Assembly: GCF_003001935.1 (NCBI RefSeq)
Contig: NZ_PVNG01000028.1
Location: 1-64,000, forward strand
From: Nonomuraea fuscirosea
GTDB taxonomy: Bacteria; Actinomycetota; Actinomycetes; Streptosporangiales; Streptosporangiaceae
Direction of reading: 5' to 3'
DNA: 64,000 nt
Below are positions 33,800-45,556 of this stretch, one piece after another. Numbering within the stretch: the stretch's first letter is position 1; each line of letters begins with the position of its first letter. The notes beneath the pieces are model-generated. The model saw nothing but the letters and a program-made list of their open reading frames with translations. It was not told the DNA's origin and ran no database searches. The position numbers were made by a program, and so were the translations under genes.

Positions 33800-34549
33800 A
33801 TGATGACGCTGGACTACGCGCGGCTGGTGGAAGGGCTGCGGGAGGTGACCACCGGGCTCGCCGGCGCGGTGGCAGGGGGCGATCCCGAGGCGAAGGTGCC
33901 CACCTGCCCGGAATGGCGGCTGGCCCGCCTGGTCGGGCACATCGGGCAGGCCGACCGGTGGGCGGCGGGCATCGTCCGCGAAGGCGGCCCTTCGGCCGTC
34001 CCCGATCCGGCCGAGGCCGACCACGATCAGCCGGCGGCATGGGAGGACTGGCTTCTGGGCGGCGCCGAGGAGCTGATCGCGGCCGTGCGGGACGCCGGGG
34101 CGGAGACTGAAGTGTGGTCGATGGCAGGGCCGGTGCCCACGGCGTTCTGGATGCGCCGGATGATGTGCGACACCGCGGTCCACCACTACGACGCGGCGCT
34201 GACGACCGGCGCCGCGTACGGGATCGCCGGCGATGTGGCCGCCGAGGTGCTCACCGAGAGCCTGCAGCTGATCGCGGCGACGGAGGCGGCGGAGGCGTTC
34301 CTGCCGAGGCTGGCCGCCCTGCGCGGCCGGGGCGAGCGGCTGGTGATCCGCCCGGACGGGGTGGACGGCTGGGTGATCACCAGAACGCCCGAAGGGGTGC
34401 GGTGGGAGCGCGGCGACCGTGACGGTGACGTGGTCGTGTCGGGGACGACGGCCGAGTGCATGCTGGTGTTCGCACGTCGGCTGCCGGCCCGCGCCGTCAC
34501 CGGGGACCGGGCGGTGCTGGAGCACTGGCTCGCCCACACCGCGTTCTGA
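33800..34549 (+). CDS. maleylpyruvate isomerase family mycothiol-dependent enzyme (DinB fold)
   Basis: This 249-aa protein has the TIGR03083/MDMPI-N layout: a four-helix DinB domain with metal-type residues (PTCPEWRLARLVGHIGQADRW, His near residue 52; DTAVHHYDAAL, His pair near residue 135) and a C-terminal MDMPI-C domain (WVITRTPEGVRWERG and VVSGTTAECMLVFARRLP). Family members use mycothiol and zinc for isomerisation or thiol transfer, but most have no assigned substrate. GGAGAGGAG precedes ATG 33800. It is divergent from the MerR gene, suggesting inducible detoxification. Confidence 0.87.
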   Translation: MMTLDYARLVEGLREVTTGLAGAVAGGDPEAKVPTCPEWRLARLVGHIGQADRWAAGIVREGGPSAVPDPAEADHDQPAAWEDWLLGGAEELIAAVRDAGAETEVWSMAGPVPTAFWMRRMMCDTAVHHYDAALTTGAAYGIAGDVAAEVLTESLQLIAATEAAEAFLPRLAALRGRGERLVIRPDGVDGWVITRTPEGVRWERGDRDGDVVVSGTTAECMLVFARRLPARAVTGDRAVLEHWLAHTAF

Positions 34550-34575
34550 ACGGTCGCCCGACAGGGCGGGGATGG

Positions 34576-35394
34576 TCAGAGTTCGACGTGGTGGTCGGGG
34601 TCGCCGCCGAGGCGGCCGCCGTTCAGGGTGTCGAGGCGGGCCGTCTCCTCCGGTGACAGGCTGAAGTCGAACACCTCGAAGTTCTGCCGCATCCGTTCGG
34701 GATCGCCCGACTTCGGGATGGGCACCGCGCCCCCCTGCACGTGCCAGCGCAGCACCACCTGGGCCGGGGTACGGCCGCGCGCGAAGGCCAGGTCGGTGAC
34801 GGCGGGCTCGTCGAGCAGCTTGCTGCTTGCGCCGAGCGGGCTCCACGACTCGGTCACGATGCCGTGCTCGGCGTGGAAGGCGCGCAGCTCGTGCTGGGGG
34901 AAGCCGGGATGCATCTCGACCTGGTTGACGACCGGCAGCACGCCCGTCTCGTCGGCCAGCCGGCCGATCTGGGCTGGGGTGAAGTTGGACACGCCGATCG
35001 AGCGCACCAGCCCCTGATCACGCAGGTGGGCGAAGGCCCGCCAGGTGTCCACGTAGAGGTCGCGGCCGGGCAGCGGCCAGTGGATGAGGAGCAGGTCCAC
35101 GTAGTCGAGGCCGAGGCGGGCCCGGCTCTCCTCGAAGCCGCGCATGGCCGCGTCGTAGCCGTGGTGGGAGCCGCGCAGCTTCGTGGTGACGAACAGCTCC
35201 TCGCGGCCCACGGGCGCGTCCGCGACGGCGGCGCCGACGTCGGCCTCGTTGCCGTAGGCGGCGGCGGTGTCGATCAGGCGGTAGCCCAGCGAGATCGCGT
35301 GGGACACCGCCTGGCGGGCCTCCGCGTCGCGCATGGGATAGGTGCCGAGCCCCAGGCGCGGCATCGGGCGGCCGTCGGAGAGCATGACGGTCAT
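34576..35394 (-). CDS. aldo/keto reductase (2,5-diketo-D-gluconate reductase type)
   Basis: This 272-aa AKR5-like enzyme keeps the catalytic tetrad: Asp and Tyr in LIDTAAAYGNE, Lys in FVTTKLRGS and His in LLIHWPLPG. The NADPH site is IPKSGDPERMRQNFEVFDF near residue 230. It reduces a carbonyl with NADPH; the natural substrate is unknown. ATG 35394 follows a GAAGGA site. Unlike the remnant at 8794-9045 this copy is intact. It converges with the MDMPI-fold gene and is probably monocistronic. Confidence 0.9.
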   Translation of the reverse strand: MTVMLSDGRPMPRLGLGTYPMRDAEARQAVSHAISLGYRLIDTAAAYGNEADVGAAVADAPVGREELFVTTKLRGSHHGYDAAMRGFEESRARLGLDYVDLLLIHWPLPGRDLYVDTWRAFAHLRDQGLVRSIGVSNFTPAQIGRLADETGVLPVVNQVEMHPGFPQHELRAFHAEHGIVTESWSPLGASSKLLDEPAVTDLAFARGRTPAQVVLRWHVQGGAVPIPKSGDPERMRQNFEVFDFSLSPEETARLDTLNGGRLGGDPDHHVEL

Positions 35395-35492
35395 GATGTG
35401 GGTCCTTCCCCCCTGTGTCGTACGAGTCGAGTGTCCTCCCTTACCCGGCGGCCTGCCGGGCAATCCGTGACGTGCCGCGGGAAGGGGATCAC

Positions 35493-36137
35493 TCAGCTTT
35501 CCAGATAGCGCAGGATCGCCAGCACGCGGCGGCTGTAGCCGGGGTCGCGGGGCAGGTCGAGCTTCTCCATGATCGCGTTGACGTGCTTCTCGACCGTGCT
35601 GAGCGAGACGTGCAGGCGTTCGGCGACGGCGGCGTTGACGAACCCCTGGGCGAGCAGCCGCAGCACCTCCCCCTCGCGCGGGCTGAGCCGGCTCAGCGGG
35701 TCGGCTCGGGTGGTGCGGGCCAGCAGCTGGCGCACCACCTCGGGGTCGAACGCGGTGCCACCGGCGCGGACCCCTTCCAGCGAGTCGAGGAAGTCGCCGA
35801 CCTCGGAGACCCGGTCCTTGAGCAGGTAGCCGAGCCCTTCGGTGGACCCGGCCAGGAGCCTGGCGGCGTAGTGCTGCTCGACGTACTGCGACAGGACGAG
35901 CACGCCGACCCCGGGCAGCCGCTCGCGGATCTCCAGCGCCGCCCGCAGCCCCTCGTCCTTGTGCGTGGGCGGCATGCGCACGTCGACCACGGCCACGTCG
36001 GGACGGTGCCGGCCGACGGCGTCGAGCAGCGCGGGCGCGTCGCCGACGGCGGCGACCACCTCGTGCCCGGCGTCGTCGAGCAGCCGGGTCAGGCCCTCGC
36101 GCAGCAGCACCGAGTCGTCGGCCAGGATCACCCGCAC
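35493..36137 (-). CDS. NarL/LuxR-type response regulator
   Basis: This 214-aa protein has a receiver domain (DD at residues 7-8, phospho-acceptor Asp52 in VVDVRMPP, Lys in YLLKDRV) and a C-terminal LuxR helix-turn-helix (LSPREGEVLRLLAQGFVNAA and VAERLHVSLSTVEKHVNAIM). It overlaps the histidine-kinase gene by 10 bp and is the last gene of a four-gene operon (ABC ATPase, permease, kinase, regulator). It probably controls that exporter. Confidence 0.93.
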   Translation of the reverse strand: MRVILADDSVLLREGLTRLLDDAGHEVVAAVGDAPALLDAVGRHRPDVAVVDVRMPPTHKDEGLRAALEIRERLPGVGVLVLSQYVEQHYAARLLAGSTEGLGYLLKDRVSEVGDFLDSLEGVRAGGTAFDPEVVRQLLARTTRADPLSRLSPREGEVLRLLAQGFVNAAVAERLHVSLSTVEKHVNAIMEKLDLPRDPGYSRRVLAILRYLES

Positions 36138-37336
36138 GGCGGCGCCTTCGGCAGCGTGGCGGCGATCCGTGTGGGGCCGCCGGGCGGGCTGTCCACGGTG
36201 AACGTCCCGTCGAGCGCCAGCACGCGCCGGGCCAGGCCGGACAGCCCGCCGCCCGAGGCGTCGGCGCCGCCCGCGCCGTCGTCGGAGATCGCCACGCTCA
36301 CCGTCCGCTCGTCCTCGCTCAGGACCACCAGGATGTCATGCGCGCCGGCGTGCTTGACCGCGTTGGTGATGGCCTCACGGGCGACGAAGTACAGGGCCGT
36401 CTCGACCTCGGAGGCGAGGCGGCCGCTCAGCTGATGGTGCACGGTGACGGGGACGCCCGACCGCTCGGCCACGCCGGCCAGCGCGGCGCGCAGGCCGAGC
36501 TCGTCGAGCGCGGTCGGGTAGACCCGCCAGGCCACGCTGCGCAGCTCGTCGAGGAGCTGGCGGGCCTCGGTGTAGGCCTGGTCGACCAGCTCGGCGGTCC
36601 GGTCGGGGGCGACGCTGTGGCGGGCGCGGCCGAGCAGCATGGCCAGGGCCACGCCGCGCTGCTGCACGCCGTCGTGCAGGTCGCGCTCGATCCTGCGCCG
36701 CTCGTCGTCCACCGCTCTGACGATGCCGGAACGGGTCGCGGTCAGCTCGGCGATGCGCCTGCGCATCAGCTCCCGGCCGCCCGGCCCGAGGAAGCGGGCC
36801 GCCAGGCGGCGCTCCAGGGCCGCCAGGGCCGCGACCATGAGGACGAGCACGGCCAGCAGGGCCGCTCCCGTGGTGAGGCCGACGATGCCGCTGCTGGTCA
36901 CGAGCTTGACGCCGGGCAGGTTCAGCGGAACGGGCTCCGTGCTGTCCCTGATCAGGTCCCAGGCGCCGCCGGCCAGGAGCAGGCAGGCGAGGAACAGCGT
37001 GGACGCGCAGACGTACCCGCCGAGGAGGGCCAGGGCGGCGCGGGCGGCCAGGAACGTGTACCCGCCGTCCCGCGTGCCCTGGTCCTGGACCAGGTCCGCC
37101 GCCCCGTCAGTCCCCCGCGAACGCGTGCCGAGGTGGCTCGGGTCCAGGTCGAGCCAGCGGGACAGGCGGGCGCGTTCCAGGGCGGTGAGGCGGGCGCGGC
37201 CGCGGGCGAGGGCGGGACGCAGCGCGGGGACGAGGGACGCGGGCGCCGCCGCGCACAGGAAGGCCAGCTCGGCGAGGCCGAGAGCCGTCCCGACGAGGAC
37301 CCCGGCCGCCATCCGCGCGATCTGCCCGCCCCACAC
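36128..37336 (-). CDS. sensor histidine kinase (HisKA_3 type)
   Basis: This 402-aa kinase has four or so membrane helices in the N-terminal half (a sensor-type membrane domain with the ALERARLSRWLDL linker). It is followed by HisKA_3 with the phospho-His in RRIERDLHDGVQQR (about residue 205) and a HATPase domain (AREAITNAVKHAGA, ISDDGAGG, GGGLSGLARRVLAL). The start is uncertain: GTG 37336, 11 bp after the permease stop, or ATG 37312; neither has a strong ribosome-binding site, so coupling is likely. It pairs with the response regulator that overlaps its end. Confidence 0.88.
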   Translation of the reverse strand: MWGGQIARMAAGVLVGTALGLAELAFLCAAAPASLVPALRPALARGRARLTALERARLSRWLDLDPSHLGTRSRGTDGAADLVQDQGTRDGGYTFLAARAALALLGGYVCASTLFLACLLLAGGAWDLIRDSTEPVPLNLPGVKLVTSSGIVGLTTGAALLAVLVLMVAALAALERRLAARFLGPGGRELMRRRIAELTATRSGIVRAVDDERRRIERDLHDGVQQRGVALAMLLGRARHSVAPDRTAELVDQAYTEARQLLDELRSVAWRVYPTALDELGLRAALAGVAERSGVPVTVHHQLSGRLASEVETALYFVAREAITNAVKHAGAHDILVVLSEDERTVSVAISDDGAGGADASGGGLSGLARRVLALDGTFTVDSPPGGPTRIAATLPKAPPCG

Positions 37337-37347
37337 GGGCGTGAAGT

Positions 37348-38229
37348 CTAGGCGTCGCGGCGGCGCAGCACGACCAGGCCCGCCACCAGCGCCGCCGCCG
37401 TCCAGGCCACCAGCCATGCCAGCCCCTCCCCCGCCGGGTACGGGATCGGCCCGCCGGTCAGATTGCCGGTGCTGCCCATGAACGCCAGCCCGGCGAACAT
37501 CGGCAGCCGCATCGAGGCGTCCACCGCCACCTGGCCGCCGGTCATCAGCAGCAGCAGCGGCAGGCCCATGAGCAGCATGAACACCACGGTCAGGGTGCCC
37601 GCCGCGCTGCGCACGGCCGCGCCGGCGCCCAGTGTCAGCACCCCTGCGAAGGCGTAGTACACGCCGGTGCCCAGCAGGTCGAACGCGACGTCGGCGGCGG
37701 GCAGCGCGACCAGGCCGCCGAACACGTCGATGGACAGCAGCAGGTACACCGCCGCCGTAGCCACCGCCCCGGACAGGACTCCGGCCGCGAACATGACGGG
37801 CGCGACCACCAGCGCCTTGGCCGCCAGCACCACGCCGCGCACGGGCGTGGCCTGGAGGGTGACGCGGATGCCGCCGGAGGCGTACTCGGCGGTGATCGTC
37901 AGCATGGCCAGGGCCACCAGGGCGAACTGCACGAACGACGTGGCCGAGACCACGGGCTCGCTGGCCGTGACGCGCACGCCGGCCGCGCCGTCGCGCAGGG
38001 CGTCGGTGGCGGCGGCCCCGCCCAGCGTGACGGCGGTCAGCACGGTGAGCGCGAGCGCGCAGGCCAGGCACCACCATGTGGACCTGACCGACCACACCTT
38101 CGCCCACTCCGCCCCGGCCGCCTGCCACAACGCCCGCGCCATCGCCCCCGGTCGCCCGGACTCCTGCCCCGACGTCCGCGCCGTCGCCTCCGACGGCTCG
38201 GACGCCTGCCCCAGCGTCCGCCCGTTCAT
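37348..38229 (-). CDS. ABC transporter permease (ABC-2 type)
   Basis: This 293-aa membrane protein has a soluble N-terminal stretch of about 45 residues (Ser/Thr/Glu-rich) and six predicted helices. It shows the ABC-2 pattern EWAKVWSVRSTWWCLAC, then ITAEYASGGIRVTLQATPVRG. Together with the coupled ATPase it should export a peptide, lipid or antibiotic. ATG 38229 overlaps the ATPase stop (ATGA). Confidence 0.88.
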   Translation of the reverse strand: MNGRTLGQASEPSEATARTSGQESGRPGAMARALWQAAGAEWAKVWSVRSTWWCLACALALTVLTAVTLGGAAATDALRDGAAGVRVTASEPVVSATSFVQFALVALAMLTITAEYASGGIRVTLQATPVRGVVLAAKALVVAPVMFAAGVLSGAVATAAVYLLLSIDVFGGLVALPAADVAFDLLGTGVYYAFAGVLTLGAGAAVRSAAGTLTVVFMLLMGLPLLLLMTGGQVAVDASMRLPMFAGLAFMGSTGNLTGGPIPYPAGEGLAWLVAWTAAALVAGLVVLRRRDA

Positions 38230-39131
38230 CGGCCCGCTCCGTACTCGACGCTGTCCGCGGTCAGCTCCTGGTAGGCCTGTTCCAGGGACGCCTGTCTGGT
38301 CCGCAGTTCGTGCAGCCGGATCCCGGCCTCGTGGGCCAGGTCGCCGACGCGTTCGACGGGGGCGCCGGTGGCCTCCAGCTCGTTCTCGCCGAGCCGGTCC
38401 ACCGCGATCCCGGCGGCGCGCAGCCGGTCGGCGAGGGCGTCCGCGTGCGGGGTCCGGATCAGCACGGCCGTCAGCGAGCTGCCCGCGATGACGTCGGCGA
38501 GCGGCGCGTCCGCGATGAGCCGGCCCCTGCCGATCACCACGAGGTGGTCGGCGGTGAGCTGCATCTCGCTCATCAGGTGGCTGGAGACGAACACCGTGCG
38601 CCCCTCGCCGGCCAGCGACCGCATGAGCCCGCGCACCCACCGCACGCCGTCCGGGTCGAGCCCGTTGACGGGTTCGTCGAACATCAGCACTTCCGGGTCG
38701 CCCAGCAGCGCCGCGGCGATCCCGAGGCGCTGGCTCATGCCCAGCGACAGCGTCCCGGCCCGCTTGCCCGCCGCGCCGGCCAGGCCGACGGTCTCCAGCA
38801 CCTCGCCGACCCGCCGCCGCGCGATCCCGTTGCTGCGCGCCAGCGCCACCAGGTGGGCACGGCCGCTGCGGCCGGGGTGCACGGCGCGCGCGTCGAGCAG
38901 CGCGCCGACCGTGCGCAGGGGATTCCTGAGCCGCTGGTACGGGACTCCGCCGACGAGCGCGGTGCCGGCGCTGGGCCGGTCGAGGCCGAGGACGAGGCGC
39001 ATCGTGGTCGACTTCCCCGCTCCGTTCGGCCCCAGGAAGCCGGTCACCGTGCCCGGTCTCAGGTCGAGGGACAGGTCGTCGACGGCGAGACGGTCGCCGT
39101 ATCGTTTGGTCAAACCCCGCAGACTGATCAC
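38226..39131 (-). CDS. ABC transporter ATPase (bacitracin/antibiotic-resistance type)
   Basis: This 301-aa ATPase has Walker A GPNGAGKST, signature TLSLGMSQRLGIAAALLGD (variant LSLGM), Walker B VLMFDEPVNGLD and SSHLMSEM (His switch). The C-terminal domain (HELRTRQASLEQAYQELTAD) is like BcrA/CcmA-type exporters. The GTG at 39131 is 8 nt after TAGCGT, so the operon may begin with a leaderless mRNA. It is the first gene of the exporter plus two-component operon. Confidence 0.9.
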   Translation of the reverse strand: MISLRGLTKRYGDRLAVDDLSLDLRPGTVTGFLGPNGAGKSTTMRLVLGLDRPSAGTALVGGVPYQRLRNPLRTVGALLDARAVHPGRSGRAHLVALARSNGIARRRVGEVLETVGLAGAAGKRAGTLSLGMSQRLGIAAALLGDPEVLMFDEPVNGLDPDGVRWVRGLMRSLAGEGRTVFVSSHLMSEMQLTADHLVVIGRGRLIADAPLADVIAGSSLTAVLIRTPHADALADRLRAAGIAVDRLGENELEATGAPVERVGDLAHEAGIRLHELRTRQASLEQAYQELTADSVEYGAGR

Positions 39132-39247
39132 GCCGCCCCACGCTAGGAGCCCGGCGCGGCGGGGACCATGGGGGCGGCCCGCCGACCTCGATGGCGGAAA
39201 ACCGTAAAACCAGGCGCGTCCCCGTGATGGGGCGGGCGGTTCCCGCC

Positions 39248-42148
<2,901 letters not shown>

Positions 42149-42232
42149 GGGCGTCCGTCCCTCCCCCCAGCCGTTCGGGTACAGAGTAGGAGGTAACCGG
42201 CGGGCACGCCGGATCCGGATGAGCAGAACGAG

Positions 42233-42249
42233 CAAAAGTCGATCTTTTG
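42233..42249. promoter_or_regulatory. inverted repeat between hybrid kinase and response regulator
   Basis: CAAAAG-N5-CTTTTG is a perfect 6-bp inverted repeat in the most AT-rich stretch of this region, between the two divergent genes. It could be a site for autoregulation by the response regulator. Confidence 0.4.
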
Positions 42250-42303
42250 TAATAAAACACGCCTAAGCTGCAAGAATCTACTGCTTGGACGAGGAGCGTG
42301 GCG

Positions 42304-42990
42304 ATGCCTGAGCCCAGGGACATCACCGTACTCATCGTGGACGATGATCCGGTCGTCACGGCGGCGCTGCACGCGCAGGTGAACCGGGTGCTGGGCTTCA
42401 GGGTGGTGGGCATCGCCCACACCGGCCACGCGGCGCTGGCCGCCGCCGGCCGCTTCGCGCCCCGGCTGATCCTGCTCGATCTGCACCTTCCGGATATGCC
42501 CGGCTTAGAGGTGGCGCACCGGCTGCGCCGGCCGGAACAGCCCCCCGCCGACATCATCGTCGTCTCCAGCCGCAAGGAGTCGGCGACCGTACGGGCGGCC
42601 ATTCAGCGCGGCGCCCTCTACTACCTGGTCAAGCCGACCAGGGCCGGCACGCTGGAGCAGACCCTGCTGCGGTACGCGGCCACCGCCGAGCAGCTCGACG
42701 GCGGCGGCCGGTTCGCCGAGCAGCAGGAGATCGACCGCCTCTTCCGCTCGCTCCACCTCGACCAGGGCACCCGGCCGAAGAGCATCTCGCCGGCCACCGA
42801 GCAGAAGATCCTGGACGCGCTGGCCGAGGTCGAGGAGGACGCCTCGGCGCACGAGCTGGCCGGGATGGTCGGCGTCAGCCGGGCCACCGCCCGCCGCTAC
42901 CTGGAGCACCTGGCCGATCGCGGGCTGGTCGAGGGCCGCCCGAAGTACGGGGAGACCGGGCGCCCGCAGCACCGGTACCGCGTCCGATGA
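42304..42990 (+). CDS. CitB/DcuR-type response regulator
   Basis: This 228-aa protein has a receiver domain (DDD at residues 13-15, phospho-Asp59 in ILLDLHLPDMPG, Lys near 110 in YLVKPTRAG) and a C-terminal winged helix of the CitB type (SAHELAGMVGVSRATARRYLEHL). CitB-family regulators control carboxylate and amino-acid uptake genes. GAGGAG precedes ATG 42304. Codon 68 is TTA, a rare codon in this DNA. The gene overlaps the following binding-protein gene (ATGA). The same GAGGAGCGTGGCG leader occurs before gluA. Confidence 0.9.
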   Translation: MPEPRDITVLIVDDDPVVTAALHAQVNRVLGFRVVGIAHTGHAALAAAGRFAPRLILLDLHLPDMPGLEVAHRLRRPEQPPADIIVVSSRKESATVRAAIQRGALYYLVKPTRAGTLEQTLLRYAATAEQLDGGGRFAEQQEIDRLFRSLHLDQGTRPKSISPATEQKILDALAEVEEDASAHELAGMVGVSRATARRYLEHLADRGLVEGRPKYGETGRPQHRYRVR

Positions 42991-43868
42991 TCAGCCCGAT
43001 GAGCAGCCCGCGGAACGGCCCGATGAGCGGGACGGCGCGGCGCGGGTTGCGGGTGGTGCTGGCGGCGGTGCTGCTCTGCGTGCTCGCGACGGGCTGCGGC
43101 GAGGCGGACGCGTTCGCCGCGGAGTCCACGATGGCGCGGATCAAGCAGCGCGGCGTGCTGACCGTGGGCACCAAGTTCGACCAGCCGATGTTCGGCTACA
43201 AGGACCCGGCCAGCGGCCGGATCACCGGCTTCGACGCGGAGATCGCGCGGCTGCTGGCCAAGGACCTCACCGGCAGCGAGCGCAACATCCGCTTCGTCGA
43301 GACCGTCTCCCGCGAGCGCGAGAACTTCATCACCCAGGGCGTGGTGGACCTCGTCATCGCCACCTACTCGATCACCCCGGCCCGCGCCGAGCTGGTCTCC
43401 TTCACCGACCCGTACTACTACGCGGGGCAGGACCTGCTGGTCAGGATGGGTGACTCCACCATCAACCAGGTGACCGACCTGGGCGGCAAGACGGTCTGCA
43501 CGGCCAAGGGCTCCACCTCGGTGGACCGGCTGCGCGAGCAGGTGCCGACCGCCAAGCTGGAGATCGTCGACGCCTACAGCATCTGCATCCCCGCCCTCAT
43601 CTCCGGGCGGGTGGACGCGCTCAGCACCGACGACACCATCCTGCTCGGCCTGCTGGCCCAGCATCCCGACACGCTGCGCCTGGTACGCAAGCCGTTCGGG
43701 CGCGAGCCGTACGGGATGGGCGTGCGCAAACAGGACACGGCCTTCCGCGACTACCTCAACGGCCTGATCTGCCGCTGGCTGCGCGACGGGCAGTGGGACC
43801 GCGGCTTCATGGCCACCATCGGCGTTCACGGTAACACCGCCGGCCCGTCCAGGCCCGCCAACTGCTGA
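42987..43868 (+). CDS. amino-acid-binding lipoprotein coupled to the response regulator
   Basis: This 293-aa type 3 periplasmic-binding protein (glutamate/GluB type) has a signal peptide whose lipobox is LATGC (Cys about residue 37). It shows the domain blocks GVLTVGTKFDQPMFGYKD, ITGFDAEIARLLAKDL and LVIATYSITPARAELVSFTDPYYYAGQDLLV. Its start lies within the stop of the response-regulator gene, an unusual coupling between a cytoplasmic regulator and a surface protein. It could be a second ligand-capture subunit for the importer downstream, or the ligand-presenting partner of the hybrid kinase. Confidence 0.9.
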   Translation: MISPMSSPRNGPMSGTARRGLRVVLAAVLLCVLATGCGEADAFAAESTMARIKQRGVLTVGTKFDQPMFGYKDPASGRITGFDAEIARLLAKDLTGSERNIRFVETVSRERENFITQGVVDLVIATYSITPARAELVSFTDPYYYAGQDLLVRMGDSTINQVTDLGGKTVCTAKGSTSVDRLREQVPTAKLEIVDAYSICIPALISGRVDALSTDDTILLGLLAQHPDTLRLVRKPFGREPYGMGVRKQDTAFRDYLNGLICRWLRDGQWDRGFMATIGVHGNTAGPSRPANC

Positions 43869-43869
43869 G

Positions 43870-43904
43870 CTAAACGAGCACAAGCAACCTAAACGATCAC
43901 AAGC
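43870..43904 (+). promoter_or_regulatory. 19-bp-period direct repeat upstream of gluA
   Basis: CTAAACGAGCACAAGC (43870-43885) and CTAAACGATCACAAGC (43889-43904) differ at one base in sixteen. Tandem direct repeats about two turns apart are typical response-regulator sites. They lie 65 bp before gluA and are the best candidate target of the CitB-type regulator. Confidence 0.6.
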
Positions 43905-43968
43905 CTTTCCGCGGAACATGCGGCTCCTACGGTTACGCCAACGCTGACCGAGACGAGGAGCGTGGCGC

Positions 43969-44712
43969 ATGTCCCAGTCGGACCTGATCGTCCTGGACCA
44001 GGTCAACAAGAGATTCGGCGACCATCACGTGCTCCGGGACGTGAACCTGACGGTCCGGCAGGGCGAGGTCGTCGTGATCATCGGCCCGTCCGGGGCGGGC
44101 AAGTCCACCCTCTGCCGGGCGATCAACCGGCTGGAGACCATCGACTCCGGCACGATCACCCTCGACGGCACTCCGCTGCCGTCGGAGGGCAGGGAGCTGG
44201 CCAGGCTGCGCGCCGAGGTCGGCATGGTGTTCCAGTCCTTCAATCTCTTCGCGCACAAGACCGTCCTGGACAACGTCGTCCTCGGGCAGGTCCACGTGCT
44301 GAAACGGCCGAGGGAGCAGGCCGTGCGCAAGGCCCGTGAGCTGCTCGACCGGGTCGGCATCGGCGCCCAGGCGGACAAGCTGCCCGCCCAGCTCTCGGGC
44401 GGGCAGCAGCAGCGGGTGGCCATCGCCAGGGCCCTCGCGATGGACCCGAAGGCGATCCTGTTCGACGAGCCCACCTCGGCGCTGGACCCCGAGATGGTCA
44501 ACGAGGTGCTCGACGTCATGACCACGCTGGCCCGCGAGGGCATGACGATGGTCGTCGTCACCCACGAGATGGGCTTCGCCCGCCGGGCGGCCGACCGGGT
44601 CGTCTTCATGGCCGAGGGCGAGATCGTCGAGCAGGGCGCCCCCAGCGCCTTCTTCGGCGCGCCGAGCAGCGACCGCGCCCAGTCCTTCCTCGCCAAGATC
44701 CTCACCCACTAA
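43969..44712 (+). CDS. gluA: polar amino-acid ABC transporter ATPase (GluA/GlnQ)
   Basis: This 247-aa ATPase has Walker A GPSGAGKST, Q-loop FQSFNLFAHKTV, signature LSGGQQQRVAIARALAMDP, Walker B ILFDEPTSALDPEM and THEMGFARRAADRV, the hallmark sequence of glutamine/glutamate importers. It is the first gene of a gluABCD-like set with a good GAGGAG site. A direct repeat in the upstream region suggests control by the preceding two-component system. Confidence 0.94.
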   Translation: MSQSDLIVLDQVNKRFGDHHVLRDVNLTVRQGEVVVIIGPSGAGKSTLCRAINRLETIDSGTITLDGTPLPSEGRELARLRAEVGMVFQSFNLFAHKTVLDNVVLGQVHVLKRPREQAVRKARELLDRVGIGAQADKLPAQLSGGQQQRVAIARALAMDPKAILFDEPTSALDPEMVNEVLDVMTTLAREGMTMVVVTHEMGFARRAADRVVFMAEGEIVEQGAPSAFFGAPSSDRAQSFLAKILTH

Positions 44713-44720
44713 GGAGTGTC

Positions 44721-45551
44721 ATGTTCGGCAGATCCCTTTACGCCGTGTTCGCCGTGGTCGCCGTGACCGCCACCGGGTGTGGAGGCGGCCAGGACGCCTA
44801 CGCCTCGATCGTGGACAAGGCCAAGACCGAGAAGAAGCTGGTCATCGGCGTGAAGGCCGACCAGCCGGGGCTCGGCCTGCGCACGCCCGACGGGAGCTTC
44901 ACCGGGTTCGACGTCGAGGTCGCCACGTACGTGGCCAAGCAGCTCGGGGTCGAGCCGTCCGGGATCACCTTCAAGGAGACCGTGACGGCCAACCGGGAGG
45001 CGTTCATCGAGCAGGGCCAGGTGGACATGGTGGTGGCCACGTACTCGATCACCGACGCGAGGAAGCAGAAGGTGTCGTTCGCGGGGCCGTACTTCGTGGC
45101 CGGCCAGGCCCTGCTGGTACGGGCCGACGACGCCGCGCTGACCGGCCCCGAGGCGCTGAACGGCAAGAAGCTGTGCTCGGTCGCCGGCTCGACCCCGGCG
45201 CAGAAGGTCAAGACCGAGTACGCCAAGGAGGTGCAGCTGCAGGAGGAGCGGACCTACTCGGCCTGCGTGGACCGCGTGCTCGGCGGCCAGCTCGACGCCC
45301 TCACCACCGACAACGTCATCCTGGCCGGCTACGCCGCGCAGCACGCGGGCAAGCTCAAGGTGGTCGGCGAGCCGTTCAGCACCGAGAAGTACGGCATCGG
45401 GATGAAGAAGGACGACACGAACGGCCGCAAGGCGGTCAACGACGCCCTGGAGAAGATGTTCGCCGACGGCAGCTGGACCAAGGCGCTGCAGGCCAGCGTG
45501 GGCTCCTCCGGCTTCACCGTCTCCCAGGCCCCGCAGCTCGAACGGTACTGA
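44721..45551 (+). CDS. gluB: glutamate-type binding lipoprotein (GluB)
   Basis: This 276-aa lipoprotein (lipobox TATGC, Cys about residue 20) has LVIGVKADQPGLGLRTPDGS, FTGFDVEVATYVAKQLG, VVATYSITDARKQKVSFAGP and SVAGSTPAQ. It is a second member of the same family as the protein at 42987-43868 but clearly diverged. Its position between ATPase and permeases marks it as the importer's own receptor. It starts 8 bp after gluA. Confidence 0.93.
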   Translation: MFGRSLYAVFAVVAVTATGCGGGQDAYASIVDKAKTEKKLVIGVKADQPGLGLRTPDGSFTGFDVEVATYVAKQLGVEPSGITFKETVTANREAFIEQGQVDMVVATYSITDARKQKVSFAGPYFVAGQALLVRADDAALTGPEALNGKKLCSVAGSTPAQKVKTEYAKEVQLQEERTYSACVDRVLGGQLDALTTDNVILAGYAAQHAGKLKVVGEPFSTEKYGIGMKKDDTNGRKAVNDALEKMFADGSWTKALQASVGSSGFTVSQAPQLERY

Positions 45552-45556
45552 GGCCC

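Noticed and set aside
35493..39131. Lantibiotic or antibiotic biosynthesis cluster around the ABC exporter
   Set aside because: There is no precursor peptide, modification enzyme or assembly-line gene nearby; only exporter plus two-component genes are present.
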